From the NCBI GenBank assembly GCA_036273735.1, contig DASUHA010000058.1, positions 45,068 to 109,067 on the forward strand: a stretch of 64,000 nt of DNA, written 5' to 3'. Below, piece after piece: positions 24,581 to 32,905 of this stretch (within the stretch, counting starts at the first letter, position 1; every line of letters begins with the position of its first letter). Source of the DNA: 13-2-20CM-66-19 sp036273735. GTDB lineage: Bacteria > Pseudomonadota > Gammaproteobacteria > Steroidobacterales > Steroidobacteraceae. The notes beneath the pieces are model-generated. The model was not told the origin of the DNA, made no database searches, and saw only the letters and a program-made list of their open reading frames with translations. The translations under genes were made by a program, and so were the position numbers.

Positions 24581-26879
24581 GGATCTTCTCGCTACCGCTC
24601 GCGCCGAGGTGGTGCGTCGCATCGTTCCAATGCAGATGCGTCACGCGGCCGCCCCCTCGTTGGTAACCGTAGCTGACGCCGTCGTCGTCATAGAGGTCGA
24701 AGTCGGCATCACGACCCGGGTACACCCTGATCCGCTCGATATCCTGCGGCGTAGCCGTATTCGGCACCACGGCTCCCATTGGGAGGATGGAACCCGCCCG
24801 CACGAACACGGGGATCCGATCGATCGGCGCATCCGCCGTGACGGTGCGGCCTCCCGAGAGACGCTCGTTGGTCCAGTAGTCGTACCAGTCTGCACCCGCC
24901 GGCAAATAGACCTGTTTGCGTGTCTGGCCCTGGCTCGTCACCGGCGCCACCAGAAAGTCGGGGCCGAACATGTACTCGTCACCGATAGTTGAGACTCTCG
25001 CATCTCCCGGGAAGTCCATCCAGAGTGCCCGCATGAAAGGCGCGCCGCTCTCGTAGGTGTGTCTCGCGAGTGAGTAGATGTAGGGAATCAGCTGATAGCG
25101 CAGCCGGTCGTAGCGCGCCAGGATCGCCTCGGCCTGCTTGCCGTACGCCCAGATCTCGGTGTGCTTGCGCTCACCATGTACGCGCAGGGTGGGCAGGAAG
25201 GTGCCGTACTCGAACCAGCGCGTGAACAGCTCCGGATAGTCATCGTCGCCGCCCACCACATCGCGCGCATCCGACGGATCGATGAGCAGCGGATGTGTGG
25301 CCGAGCCGCGCTGCGGCAACGGCTGCCAGCCGCCGATGTCGTTGCCCCAATAGGCGATCCCCGAGGCGGTCATGTTGAGCCCCGTGGGAATCTGACGTTT
25401 GAGCGCCTCCCAGGAGGGATCGATATCGGACGACCAGAAGATCGCGCCGGTGCGTTGCGAGCCGAGATAGGCCGCTCTCGCCAGGATGAGTACGCGCCGA
25501 TCGGGCCGGTAGGCGCGCACGTGCCGCGACATCCCCCCAACGTACAGCAGCGGAAAGATGTTGTGATAGCGATTTCCGGAACCGATGCTGAAGAGGAAGC
25601 CGTCGGGAACCAGGTCAGGCTCGGTTTCATCGAGCCACAGATAGTCGAAGCCGTGCGACAGGATGTTGTCACGAACGTGGGTGAAGAACCAATCGAGCGC
25701 TTGGCCGTTGGTCGCATCGATCAGCGCGCCGGCGCGATCGGCCCGGAAGGGCAGCCCGTCCTGCGTCTTGCCATCCTTGTCCTTCAGGAAAAATCCCTTG
25801 GCATCGAGCTCATTGAAGTAACGCGAATCGCGCTCGAAGCGCGGCCACACCGAGATCAGCGACCTCATGCCGAGCGCATGCAGATCGCGGTTCATGCGGT
25901 CGGGATCCGGGAACTGCGCCGGATCGATGTCGAGCTGGCCCATGCGCGTCCAGTAGAACCAGTCGATCACCATGATGTCGAGCGGATAGCCCTTGGCCCG
26001 ATACGTGTGCGCGACATCGAGGATCTCCTGCTGACTCGCGTAGCGGGCCTTCGATTGAATGAGACCGAACGCCGCTTTGGGCGGCAACGGTGTCCGCCCC
26101 GTGAGCTTTGCATAGCCGGCATACACGGCGTCAGCATCGTCACCGACGATGACGAAGAACGACACGCGCTCACCGACTTCGGATTCCCAAAGTGTGCGCC
26201 CATTGACCCCCGGATAGACGTGGGTATCGGAGGGGTTATCCCATACGATTCCGTAACCGCGGCTCGAGACCATGAACGGTATGCAGACTGTCTCGCCGTG
26301 CGGCTCGTCGTAGAAGTGCCTGCAGTCGATCGTGCGGCCGCGTAGGTCCAGAATTCCCTCCTGATTCTGACCGAGGCCATAGAAGTGCTCGCCGGCCGGC
26401 GCGTCGAAGCTCGCGCCTACTTGGAATGTTGCCTCACCGTTGACCGTATGAGGGGCCATCTGCCACCCCGTCATCGAGAGCACGGGCGCGCCACGTGCAT
26501 TACGGATTTCGAGCCCTACCGGCGGCAGGGATGGTGCGAAATAGCGCTCGCCTGAAGAAGGCACGGCAGGAGGCGGCGGCGCATCGACGTGCAGGCGCAG
26601 GGCGCTCGAGCGCAAGTCATCGCCGCCAGCACTCTCGCTGTGCTCGAATGCGTGCTGGGCTGAGGCGGCAATGAAGCCGTAGCCGGGAGGCGCTGCAGCG
26701 GCAGCAGCATCGGTGGCGATCGTGATGCGCACGATATTGGGCGCATAAGGCTCGACGGCGACGTAGGCGCCATTGCGGCTCAGCACCAGAGGAGCGGCAA
26801 AGCAAGGGCCACAGAGCATGAGCGCCATGACACAGACGAGGCGGCTCGCGGGCCCGGTCCCACGGCAATTCTCGATCAA
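24534..26879 (-). CDS. Glycoside hydrolase family 31 (alpha-glucosidase/alpha-xylosidase type), exported
   Basis: 781 residues, TTG start supported by GGAGGGG a few bases upstream, with a signal peptide ending near CFAAP. Order: N-terminal beta-sandwich, (beta/alpha)8 barrel, C-terminal beta domains of the DUF5110 type. The nucleophile aspartate lies in WLDETEPD near residue 416, and the acid/base region in FWSSDIDPSW near 483. GH31 enzymes release alpha-linked glucose, xylose or galactose. The WLDETEPD form is frequent in alpha-xylosidase-like subgroups. No sugar transporter or regulator is adjacent; it seems functionally separate from the peptide locus. Convergent with and overlapping the POT gene. 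Confidence 0.88.
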   Translation of the reverse strand: MIENCRGTGPASRLVCVMALMLCGPCFAAPLVLSRNGAYVAVEPYAPNIVRITIATDAAAAAAPPGYGFIAASAQHAFEHSESAGGDDLRSSALRLHVDAPPPPAVPSSGERYFAPSLPPVGLEIRNARGAPVLSMTGWQMAPHTVNGEATFQVGASFDAPAGEHFYGLGQNQEGILDLRGRTIDCRHFYDEPHGETVCIPFMVSSRGYGIVWDNPSDTHVYPGVNGRTLWESEVGERVSFFVIVGDDADAVYAGYAKLTGRTPLPPKAAFGLIQSKARYASQQEILDVAHTYRAKGYPLDIMVIDWFYWTRMGQLDIDPAQFPDPDRMNRDLHALGMRSLISVWPRFERDSRYFNELDAKGFFLKDKDGKTQDGLPFRADRAGALIDATNGQALDWFFTHVRDNILSHGFDYLWLDETEPDLVPDGFLFSIGSGNRYHNIFPLLYVGGMSRHVRAYRPDRRVLILARAAYLGSQRTGAIFWSSDIDPSWEALKRQIPTGLNMTASGIAYWGNDIGGWQPLPQRGSATHPLLIDPSDARDVVGGDDDYPELFTRWFEYGTFLPTLRVHGERKHTEIWAYGKQAEAILARYDRLRYQLIPYIYSLARHTYESGAPFMRALWMDFPGDARVSTIGDEYMFGPDFLVAPVTSQGQTRKQVYLPAGADWYDYWTNERLSGGRTVTADAPIDRIPVFVRAGSILPMGAVVPNTATPQDIERIRVYPGRDADFDLYDDDGVSYGYQRGGGRVTHLHWNDATHHLGASGSEKILRRPAEALLEVMGAH

Positions 26880-27046
26880 GTTACCCCTCCGACGTTGCGG
26901 CAGGCTCAGCTCTGCGACGGGACTAGTATTCGTCCAGTCGCCTCGGGCGACAAATAATGCTATTCGCGGGCGATATACAGTGATTTATATACGGGCCGCC
27001 GATTTGCAGATGTGGTAACTTCCGCGACGCAGCCGAGAGCGAGCCC
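26880..27046. promoter_or_regulatory. Divergent spacer between the GH31 and hypothetical genes
   Basis: 167 bp with GGAGGGG for the GH31 TTG start at its left edge. A perfect small hairpin GTCGCC-TCG-GGCGAC lies at 26937-26951, followed by AT-rich sequence (AAATAATGC, TTTATATAC) likely to hold the promoter of the rightward gene. No T-run follows the hairpin, so it is not a plain terminator. Confidence 0.35.
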
Positions 27047-27676
27047 GTGGCGAATACACTGATTCACGAGAACCGCCGCCTACAGTTTCCGCTCGATACC
27101 CTGGTTGACGCGCTCATCGAGCTCGAGGACAAGCAGGGACACTGGCCATCGAAAGCCACCGTGGTGGGGGCCACCATCGATAATCCCGCTGACAGCGAAG
27201 CGGCTGTCGTACTCTCGATTCACCGGCAGGACAGCGGCGAGGTCAGCGAACGCCGGTATTCCCTGCCGATGCTGGCGGCCGCGATCGTCAACTACTGCCT
27301 GACCATGCGCGTGCCCATTCCGCGCAACTCCACGAAAAGTATCCAGGTCCTGACCGATGGTGTGGCGTTGGTGCTCGAGAACACGGTCATGGTGCAGACC
27401 CGGCACGAAGAGCTCTCCACGCTTGCGGCCGGCACCGTCAGGCCGCTGACTTCCAAAACCGCGGATGCTGCGCCCGATGAGAAGCCTGCGTCCCTGGACG
27501 CTGCGCCCGAGGCGAAAGCGGCAGCGGATGCTGTGCCTGATGAGAAGTCGGGAACTACGGATGCCGCGGCCGATGGAAAATCGGCAGCCTCGGAGGGCGC
27601 TCCTGCTGCGAAGTCAGCCGCCGGCGACGCGGCCTCCGATGGAAAACCGCCGGTACCGGGGAGACCGCTTGGTTAG
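27047..27676 (+). CDS. Hypothetical protein with repetitive Ala/Asp/Lys-rich tail
   Basis: 209 residues, GTG start. Residues 1-138 form a compact domain I do not recognise (IELEDKQGHWPSKATVVGAT; an Asn-Ser-Thr-Lys segment near 95). From about residue 140 the protein becomes a low-complexity tail of about six imperfect 10-12 residue units of the form DAAPDEKPAS / DAAADGKSAA. The tail is presumably disordered, like alanine-rich linkers or histone-like tails, but no known DNA-binding motif is evident. No signal peptide. It converges on the next gene with interlocking stop codons. Function unknown. Confidence 0.65.
   Translation: MANTLIHENRRLQFPLDTLVDALIELEDKQGHWPSKATVVGATIDNPADSEAAVVLSIHRQDSGEVSERRYSLPMLAAAIVNYCLTMRVPIPRNSTKSIQVLTDGVALVLENTVMVQTRHEELSTLAAGTVRPLTSKTADAAPDEKPASLDAAPEAKAAADAVPDEKSGTTDAAADGKSAASEGAPAAKSAAGDAASDGKPPVPGRPLG
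27464..27664 (+). repeat. In-gene tandem degenerate repeat coding DAxxDxK units
   Basis: About six degenerate 30-36 bp units inside the 3' third of the preceding gene, coding D-A-A-P/A-x-x-K-type segments. Units such as GATGAGAAG and GATGGAAAA recur. Such arrays can vary in copy number between strains. Confidence 0.55.
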
Positions 27677-27963
27677 CCCGCTCTGCTCAGCGGCGTGCGA
27701 TGCGAAGCCTGCCGGGCGCTCATCACATAGAGAGCACCGACGACTCCGGCGACGAGCAGCAGCGATCCAACCGGATAGCGCCGCAGCAGACGTCCGCCAG
27801 CCGGAATCACCCGAGCCCCGAGCTCAACGACAGAGATGGCTGCAGCGATGCGCCCGAGCGTGGAGTTCGAGCTTCTCGCGGCATGCACCGCCCTCTCGAG
27901 CAGGGTGCCGGTTTCTGACAGTTTGCGGCCGGACTGCCGCAGTTGATCGGGATCGACGCTCAT
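27673..27963 (-). CDS. Small single-pass membrane protein, unknown function
   Basis: 96 residues from ATG 27963 (a TTG at 27996 would add 11 residues but is less convincing). The N-terminal half is a Ser/Arg/Leu-rich helical region (DPDQLRQSGRKLSETGTLLERAVHAARSS-like). One hydrophobic helix lies near residues 65-85 (VGSLLLVAGVVGALYVM), followed by a short basic tail. The layout resembles small inner-membrane stress proteins of the YqjD/ElaB type, but there is no clear homology. Its stop interlocks with that of the convergent hypothetical gene. Confidence 0.6.
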   Translation of the reverse strand: MSVDPDQLRQSGRKLSETGTLLERAVHAARSSNSTLGRIAAAISVVELGARVIPAGGRLLRRYPVGSLLLVAGVVGALYVMSARQASHRTPLSRAG

Positions 27964-28005
27964 GAGGCTCTCGGCTGTGCTCGTCTCCTCATACAATGGA
28001 GCGTG

Positions 28006-28995
28006 CTACGGCGAGTTCCCGGCGGCGCGGCTCGCGTGATCGATGCCCGCCACCAGATGGTAGAAAGCTTCCAACAGGGGGAGTGACAGCCTGTGCTCCC
28101 TGGCCTTGCGGACTGCGTAGCCGAAGGTCTCCTCGACCTCCAGCGGCCGGCCGGCTTCGAGGTCCTGAAGCGCCGAGATGCGATGGCCTGGCGCCCGCAG
28201 CCGCATGTCCGCACCGGCTTTGCGGACTGCCGCCACGGCCGCGTGCTCCGAAGCATCGAGAATCTCCAGCAATGGCAGCGTCGTGGCGCCGTCAACGAGA
28301 GCGATACCCTGCGCTCTCGCCAGCGCCGCAACCTCGCAAACGAGGCGCACCAGCACCTGCGCGCAGTCCACATCGCTCAGATAGCGCCAAGTGGCGGATC
28401 TCGTCGTCACGCCCATGCTCACCAGCGCCAGCCACACGGTGAACTTGCTCCACTCCAGAGAGAGGATGTCGGGAACGGCAACCGAGCGAATCCCGGCCGC
28501 ATCGATCATGCCGGCGATGCGCCGCGCCCGCTCGCTCGAGCCCCCCGCCAGCTCGCCCAGGGGCAGGTTCACGTTGCGCGTGAACAGGACCTCGCCGGAT
28601 GGCAGCAGCTCGCCGCTGGTATCGGCGAGAGCGCCGAGCACACGATCGGGGCCGAAGACCTGCACCAGAAGCTCGTTCTTGAGAACGCCATTCTGGATGG
28701 ACAGAGCCGCGCCGACCTCCGCGTGCTTCAGACGTTGCAGCGCGACGTCAGTACCGGGCGTCTTTATCGCAACAATGAGTGTATCGGCCGCCCGAAGCTG
28801 CGTCGGATCGGTGAGCACGGAGACCTTTACCGAGAAATCGGCCAATCCCTTGATCCTCAATCCATCACGCTCAACCGCGCGCGCACGATTGCCGCGTGCC
28901 AGGACAATGACGGAACGCCCTGAGCGCGCCAGGTGCGCGGCCAGGATGGAGCCGATGGCTCCCGCTCCCAGAATCGCGAATTCAGCTCGAGTCAC
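28006..28995 (-). CDS. Ketopantoate reductase (PanE/ApbA) family oxidoreductase
   Basis: 329 residues, GTG start with a GGAGG seven bases upstream. An N-terminal Rossmann motif ILGAGAIGSILAAHLARSG (residues 8-26) binds NADPH. The catalytic lysine region VAIKTPGTD (near 75) and the C-terminal helical domain with EWSKFTVWLALVS (near 180) match 2-dehydropantoate 2-reductases. Family members reduce 2-oxo acids; many paralogues outside pantoate operons act on other substrates. No other pantothenate gene is nearby. The two class V PLP enzymes upstream suggest it may reduce a 2-oxo acid formed from an amino acid. Specificity not known. Confidence 0.8.
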   Translation of the reverse strand: MTRAEFAILGAGAIGSILAAHLARSGRSVIVLARGNRARAVERDGLRIKGLADFSVKVSVLTDPTQLRAADTLIVAIKTPGTDVALQRLKHAEVGAALSIQNGVLKNELLVQVFGPDRVLGALADTSGELLPSGEVLFTRNVNLPLGELAGGSSERARRIAGMIDAAGIRSVAVPDILSLEWSKFTVWLALVSMGVTTRSATWRYLSDVDCAQVLVRLVCEVAALARAQGIALVDGATTLPLLEILDASEHAAVAAVRKAGADMRLRAPGHRISALQDLEAGRPLEVEETFGYAVRKAREHRLSLPLLEAFYHLVAGIDHASRAAGNSP

Positions 28996-29056
28996 GTCCG
29001 CGCCTCCGTCGTCGCAAGTATAGCGCCGGCCCGCGGGCAGGCGAGGACGCTACCGG

Positions 29057-30310
29057 CTAGCGCAGCCGTGAGAGAACGGCACCGAGCTGCCGCACTTCCT
29101 CGACGGTGTTGTAGTGAGCCAATGAAGCGCGCACCGCGCCGCTCTCCATGGCCAGCCCGAGCCGGCGCATGAGGCGCGGCGCGTACATGTGCCCATCCCG
29201 TATGCTGATGCCGGCAGACGAGGCAGCCTGGGTCACGGCCGCCGGCGAGACCCCGGGGAGATTGAAGCAGAAAGTCGGCACACGCCGGTCCAGCCGCTCC
29301 TCTTCCCGCTCTCCGTAAATCTCAGCCCCGCACGCGAGCAATGTCTGCAACAGCTCACGCGAGAGGAATTGCTCGTATTCCCGAATCGCGGTCATGGCCA
29401 CACGGCAGTCCTCACGCAGCGATGCCTCGGCCGGGGGGGCGGCGTTGCGTTCTGTCGTGGCGCGACCGACCTCCGTCAGATAGTCGATCGCTGCCGCCAT
29501 GCCCGCCACGTTCTCGTAGATGAAGGTTCCCGCCTCGAGCTTGCCCGGCGGTTCATCGGGTATGAAGTCCTCGCGAAATGCGGGGAGTCTCACGAGCGAC
29601 TCGTAGCGCCCCCAGAGAAAACCCATATGAGGAGAGAAGATCTTGTAGCCCGAGCAGACGAGGTAGTCGCAATCGAAATCCCGGACATCGATTACGCCGT
29701 GCGGTCCGTAGTGCACTGCATCGAGGAAAATCTCCGCACCTGCCGCATGCGCCAACTCGGCCGCCGCGCGCACGTCCACGATGGTGCCGAGAGCGTTCGA
29801 GGTCAGAGTACATGCGACCAGCCGGGTGCGAGGACCCAGCACGGCGCGCAGATCCTCCGGGTGCAGGGAGCCGTCCTGCCGCATGCGCCACCAGCGCACC
29901 TTCGCGCCCATTGGCTCGAGCGCGAGCCACGTCGCGACATTCGCCTCGTGATCGAGATCGGTGACGACGATCTCGTCCCGCTCATCGAGCATCTGACCGA
30001 TCGCCAGGCTCACCATGCGGATGAAGGAAGTCGCATTCATGCCGAAGGCGATTTCTTCAGGCCGGCGGGCATTGACGAACGCCGCCACATGCGCGCGCGC
30101 CCGGGCGATCGTGGCATCGACCGCGAGACTGCGGGGATAACGTCCGCCTCTCTGGACGTTGCGCTCGATCAGGTGGTGCCGCACCGCCTCGATCACCCCA
30201 TCGGGCACCTGAGCGCCCGCTGCATTGTCGAAGAACACGAAGGCCCCCGCGGAGCGAAGCGCCGGAAACCGCCGCCGCAGCATCTCAACCGGAAAATCGG
30301 TCGCACTCAT
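29057..30310 (-). CDS. Class V PLP-dependent enzyme, cysteine-desulfurase-like
   Basis: 417 residues, aminotransferase class V fold. FFDNAAGAQVP near residue 26, GMNATSFIRMVS near 88, LDAVHYGPHG near 195 and the PLP lysine segment CSGYKIFSPHMGF near 217 match the cysteine-desulfurase-like group. It lacks the long catalytic-loop cysteine context of a true SufS in an obvious form, so desulfurase activity is not assured; epimerases and lyases share this fold. It lies 11 bp after a second class V enzyme in the same minus-strand run. Possibly acts on the amino acid imported by the adjacent permease. Confidence 0.82.
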   Translation of the reverse strand: MSATDFPVEMLRRRFPALRSAGAFVFFDNAAGAQVPDGVIEAVRHHLIERNVQRGGRYPRSLAVDATIARARAHVAAFVNARRPEEIAFGMNATSFIRMVSLAIGQMLDERDEIVVTDLDHEANVATWLALEPMGAKVRWWRMRQDGSLHPEDLRAVLGPRTRLVACTLTSNALGTIVDVRAAAELAHAAGAEIFLDAVHYGPHGVIDVRDFDCDYLVCSGYKIFSPHMGFLWGRYESLVRLPAFREDFIPDEPPGKLEAGTFIYENVAGMAAAIDYLTEVGRATTERNAAPPAEASLREDCRVAMTAIREYEQFLSRELLQTLLACGAEIYGEREEERLDRRVPTFCFNLPGVSPAAVTQAASSAGISIRDGHMYAPRLMRRLGLAMESGAVRASLAHYNTVEEVRQLGAVLSRLR

Positions 30311-30321
30311 CGGGTACAGCC

Positions 30322-31476
30322 TCAGGTCTGCGGACCGAACCGGCCGCGAAGCCCGGCCATGGCCGCGACGAAGCGGTCGATGTCGGCCGCTGAGTTGTAG
30401 AAGTGAATGGTGGCGCGGATGTTGTTGTCTCTGAATGAGGTCACGATGTCCTGCTCCATGAGGCGGGCGAAGAGTTCAGCCGTGTCACGCGACGGCACTG
30501 CGACCATCGGACCGCTGCGCGCCGCGTCCATTGGCGTCACGGCGGGCCAACCGATCGAGCTCAACCCCTCCATGCAACGCCGCGTCAGCGCCCGGACCCG
30601 CTCCTCGATTGCATCGGTCCCGGTCTCCAGAATGATCTTCAGGCCCGCCTCGGCGGCATAGCTGTTGGCGACCGGCGGCGTGCCGGCCTCGAAGCGCCGA
30701 GCGCTCTGCGACGGACGGTTCGCCGTGATATCCATGGCGGCGATGTTCTGCTGCGCGAACCACCCGGAGTTGTGAGGCACGAGCTCCTGGATGAGCTCCG
30801 CGCGTACATAGAGAAAGCCGATACCCGCGGTCCCGAGCAGGTACTTGAGCATCCCGCCGACGGCGAAGTCGACTCCGAGCGCTCTGGCATCGACGGTGAT
30901 GGCGCCGATCGCCTGGTAGCAGTCGACCATCACGCGGGCGCCCCGCTCGTGCGCGAGCCGCGTGATGCCGGCGATGTCCAGGCGGGCCCCATTGCGGAAA
31001 CAAACCTGCGTCACGGCGACGAGCTGCGTCCGCTCATCGATCAGGCGCGCGAAATTCTCGAGCGGGATGTAGCCGTCGGGCGCTCGGGGTACGTGCACCA
31101 CTTCCGCGCCCCGGCGCTCCTGTGCGTGCCAGATCTGCGCGTTGGTCGGAAACTCGAAGTCGCTGACGATGACCTTCCGGCGCGGGCCGGTGAAATCGAA
31201 CGCGCTCGCAAGAGCATTGATGCCGGCCGAGGCCGAAGCGGTCACGGCGATCTCATCCGGCGTCACCCGCAGCACGCCGGCCATTGCTCCGCGCACCGCC
31301 TCGTTCTTGGTGATCCAGACATCCCAGTTGGCGCCGACTGCCAGGCGATCGTCCATGTAGGCATTGAAAGCATCACGCACCGTGTCCGCCAGCGCGCAGT
31401 AGGAGCCGCTGTTGAGATAAGTCTTGCGCTCGAGCACCGGAAACCTGCGCCGCAGCGCCTCGAAGTCGATCGTCAT
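30322..31476 (-). CDS. Class V PLP-dependent enzyme (second, divergent copy)
   Basis: 384 residues from ATG 31476, which overlaps the stop of the permease gene (ATGA). The open frame continues upstream but only as a shadow of the permease. RKTYLNSGSYCALAD at the N-terminus, VMVDCYQAIGAI near 195 (PLP-binding Asp) and FAVGGMLKYLLGTAGIGFLYV near 218 (PLP lysine) identify a class V aminotransferase-fold enzyme related to kynureninase, isopenicillin N epimerase and cysteine desulfurase. It is only distantly like its 3' neighbour, so the two are not a recent duplication and may catalyse successive steps. Reaction unknown. Confidence 0.82.
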   Translation of the reverse strand: MTIDFEALRRRFPVLERKTYLNSGSYCALADTVRDAFNAYMDDRLAVGANWDVWITKNEAVRGAMAGVLRVTPDEIAVTASASAGINALASAFDFTGPRRKVIVSDFEFPTNAQIWHAQERRGAEVVHVPRAPDGYIPLENFARLIDERTQLVAVTQVCFRNGARLDIAGITRLAHERGARVMVDCYQAIGAITVDARALGVDFAVGGMLKYLLGTAGIGFLYVRAELIQELVPHNSGWFAQQNIAAMDITANRPSQSARRFEAGTPPVANSYAAEAGLKIILETGTDAIEERVRALTRRCMEGLSSIGWPAVTPMDAARSGPMVAVPSRDTAELFARLMEQDIVTSFRDNNIRATIHFYNSAADIDRFVAAMAGLRGRFGPQT

Positions 31477-32888
31477 CTGGCACCTTTGCGAATGACCGCC
31501 TCGTGTCCGGAAGCGGCCCGTAACTTTGCCCGGCGTACGAAGTAGGCCAGGGATATGAGCGCGATCCAGGGAACCCCGTAGAGCCAGGACACATCGAGCG
31601 TCGAATCGAGCCCCATGGTCACGAGAATTCCCGCCAATATCGCGAGCCCCGCGTACTGCATCCACGGAAAGAGCGGCATCCGCACCGGCAGCGCCGCACT
31701 CCCATGCTGACGCCTGAAGCTCAAGTGGCTGATGAGAATGAACATCCACACGATGATCGCGGCGAAGAGCGCGACTCCGAAGAGCGCGCCGTACGCATTC
31801 GGAGTGAAGATGGAGGCGGCGGCCGAGATGAGCACGAAGACTCCCGACACCAGGATCGCCGGCACCGGACTTCCCCGGCCGCTCAAAGTGCCGAGCTGCC
31901 GCGGCGCATAGCCGCCGCGGGAGAGCGAGAACAGCATGCGCGAGCACAGGTAGACGTCGGTATTCATGCTCGACAAGGCCGCGCTGATCACCACGAAATT
32001 CATGATGCCGGCCGCATCTCTCACACCGGAATGCTGGAAGACCGTGACGAACGGACTTTGCGCAACGACTTTGACGCCCGTCTCCGTCCACGGAATGATC
32101 GTCACGATCACCGCGACCGACAGCACGTAGAAGAGGAACAGGCGCAATATCATGGTGCGCAGCGCCGCGGGAATCGCGACCTCCGGATTCTTCGTCTCCC
32201 CGGATGTGACGGCGATGACCTCGATGCCGTTGAAGGAGAAGATCCCGACCGTAACGGCCATCCAGAGGCCCGCCACCCCCTTCGGGAGGAACCCGCCCGG
32301 GAGCCCCGTGAGGTTGTGCAGGCCGATCGCCGGATGGCCGATGCCGACGATCCGGACGAGCCCGAGGATGATGAAGAGGACGATCGCCACCACCTTGATC
32401 AGGGCCAGCCAGGACTCCACCGTGCCGAAGTTACCGACCGAGCGCGAGTTGAGGTAGAGCAACACGAGGCAGAATGCGAGCGCCCACATCCACACGGGCA
32501 CCTGCGGAAACCAGTACTGCATGTAAAGACCGGCGGCGACCGCCTCGCCACCGACGGCAATGGCCTGCGAGATCCAGTAGGTGTAACGCACGACGAATCC
32601 CGCCCAGGGATTGAGGTACGTCTCCGCATAGGTTCCGAACGATCCGGCCGTCGGATGCACGACTGCCATCTCGGACAGGCTGAAGACCATCACGAGCGCG
32701 ACGAAGCCGGCGAGCGCGTAGCTCACGATGACTGCGGGCCCTGCGTAGCCCACCGCCAGGCCACTGCCCATGAAAAGGCCGGTGCCGATGGCGCCCCCGA
32801 GCCCGATCATGACGATCTGAGCCTTGCCGAGGCCGCGCCGCAGCCCCTTTTCCTGCTCGCTCAGAGTATCGGCGCTTGCGCTTCCCAT
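31473..32888 (-). CDS. APC superfamily amino acid permease
   Basis: 471 residues with about 12 membrane helices. The first helix carries the AAT/GABA-permease signature VMIGLGGAIGTGLFMGSG near residue 27. GSFGTYAETYLNPWAGF near 100 and the later FSFNGIEVIAVTSGETKNPE near 224 are typical of the AAT (GabP/CycA/LysP) family of proton-amino acid symporters. It sits 17 bp after a TonB receptor gene and is coupled to a class V PLP enzyme, so receptor, permease and enzymes probably handle the same amino acid or derivative. Confidence 0.87.
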   Translation of the reverse strand: MGSASADTLSEQEKGLRRGLGKAQIVMIGLGGAIGTGLFMGSGLAVGYAGPAVIVSYALAGFVALVMVFSLSEMAVVHPTAGSFGTYAETYLNPWAGFVVRYTYWISQAIAVGGEAVAAGLYMQYWFPQVPVWMWALAFCLVLLYLNSRSVGNFGTVESWLALIKVVAIVLFIILGLVRIVGIGHPAIGLHNLTGLPGGFLPKGVAGLWMAVTVGIFSFNGIEVIAVTSGETKNPEVAIPAALRTMILRLFLFYVLSVAVIVTIIPWTETGVKVVAQSPFVTVFQHSGVRDAAGIMNFVVISAALSSMNTDVYLCSRMLFSLSRGGYAPRQLGTLSGRGSPVPAILVSGVFVLISAAASIFTPNAYGALFGVALFAAIIVWMFILISHLSFRRQHGSAALPVRMPLFPWMQYAGLAILAGILVTMGLDSTLDVSWLYGVPWIALISLAYFVRRAKLRAASGHEAVIRKGAR

Positions 32889-32905
32889 TCTTGCGTCGAT
32901 TGCCC

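Noticed and set aside
24534..26879. GH31 gene as part of the D-peptide locus
   Set aside because: It is convergent, overlaps only by its 3' end and has no functional link to peptides.
31477..32091. Upstream extension of the class V PLP gene
   Set aside because: This part translates the permease gene in the wrong frame; ATG 31476 overlaps the permease stop and begins with family sequence.
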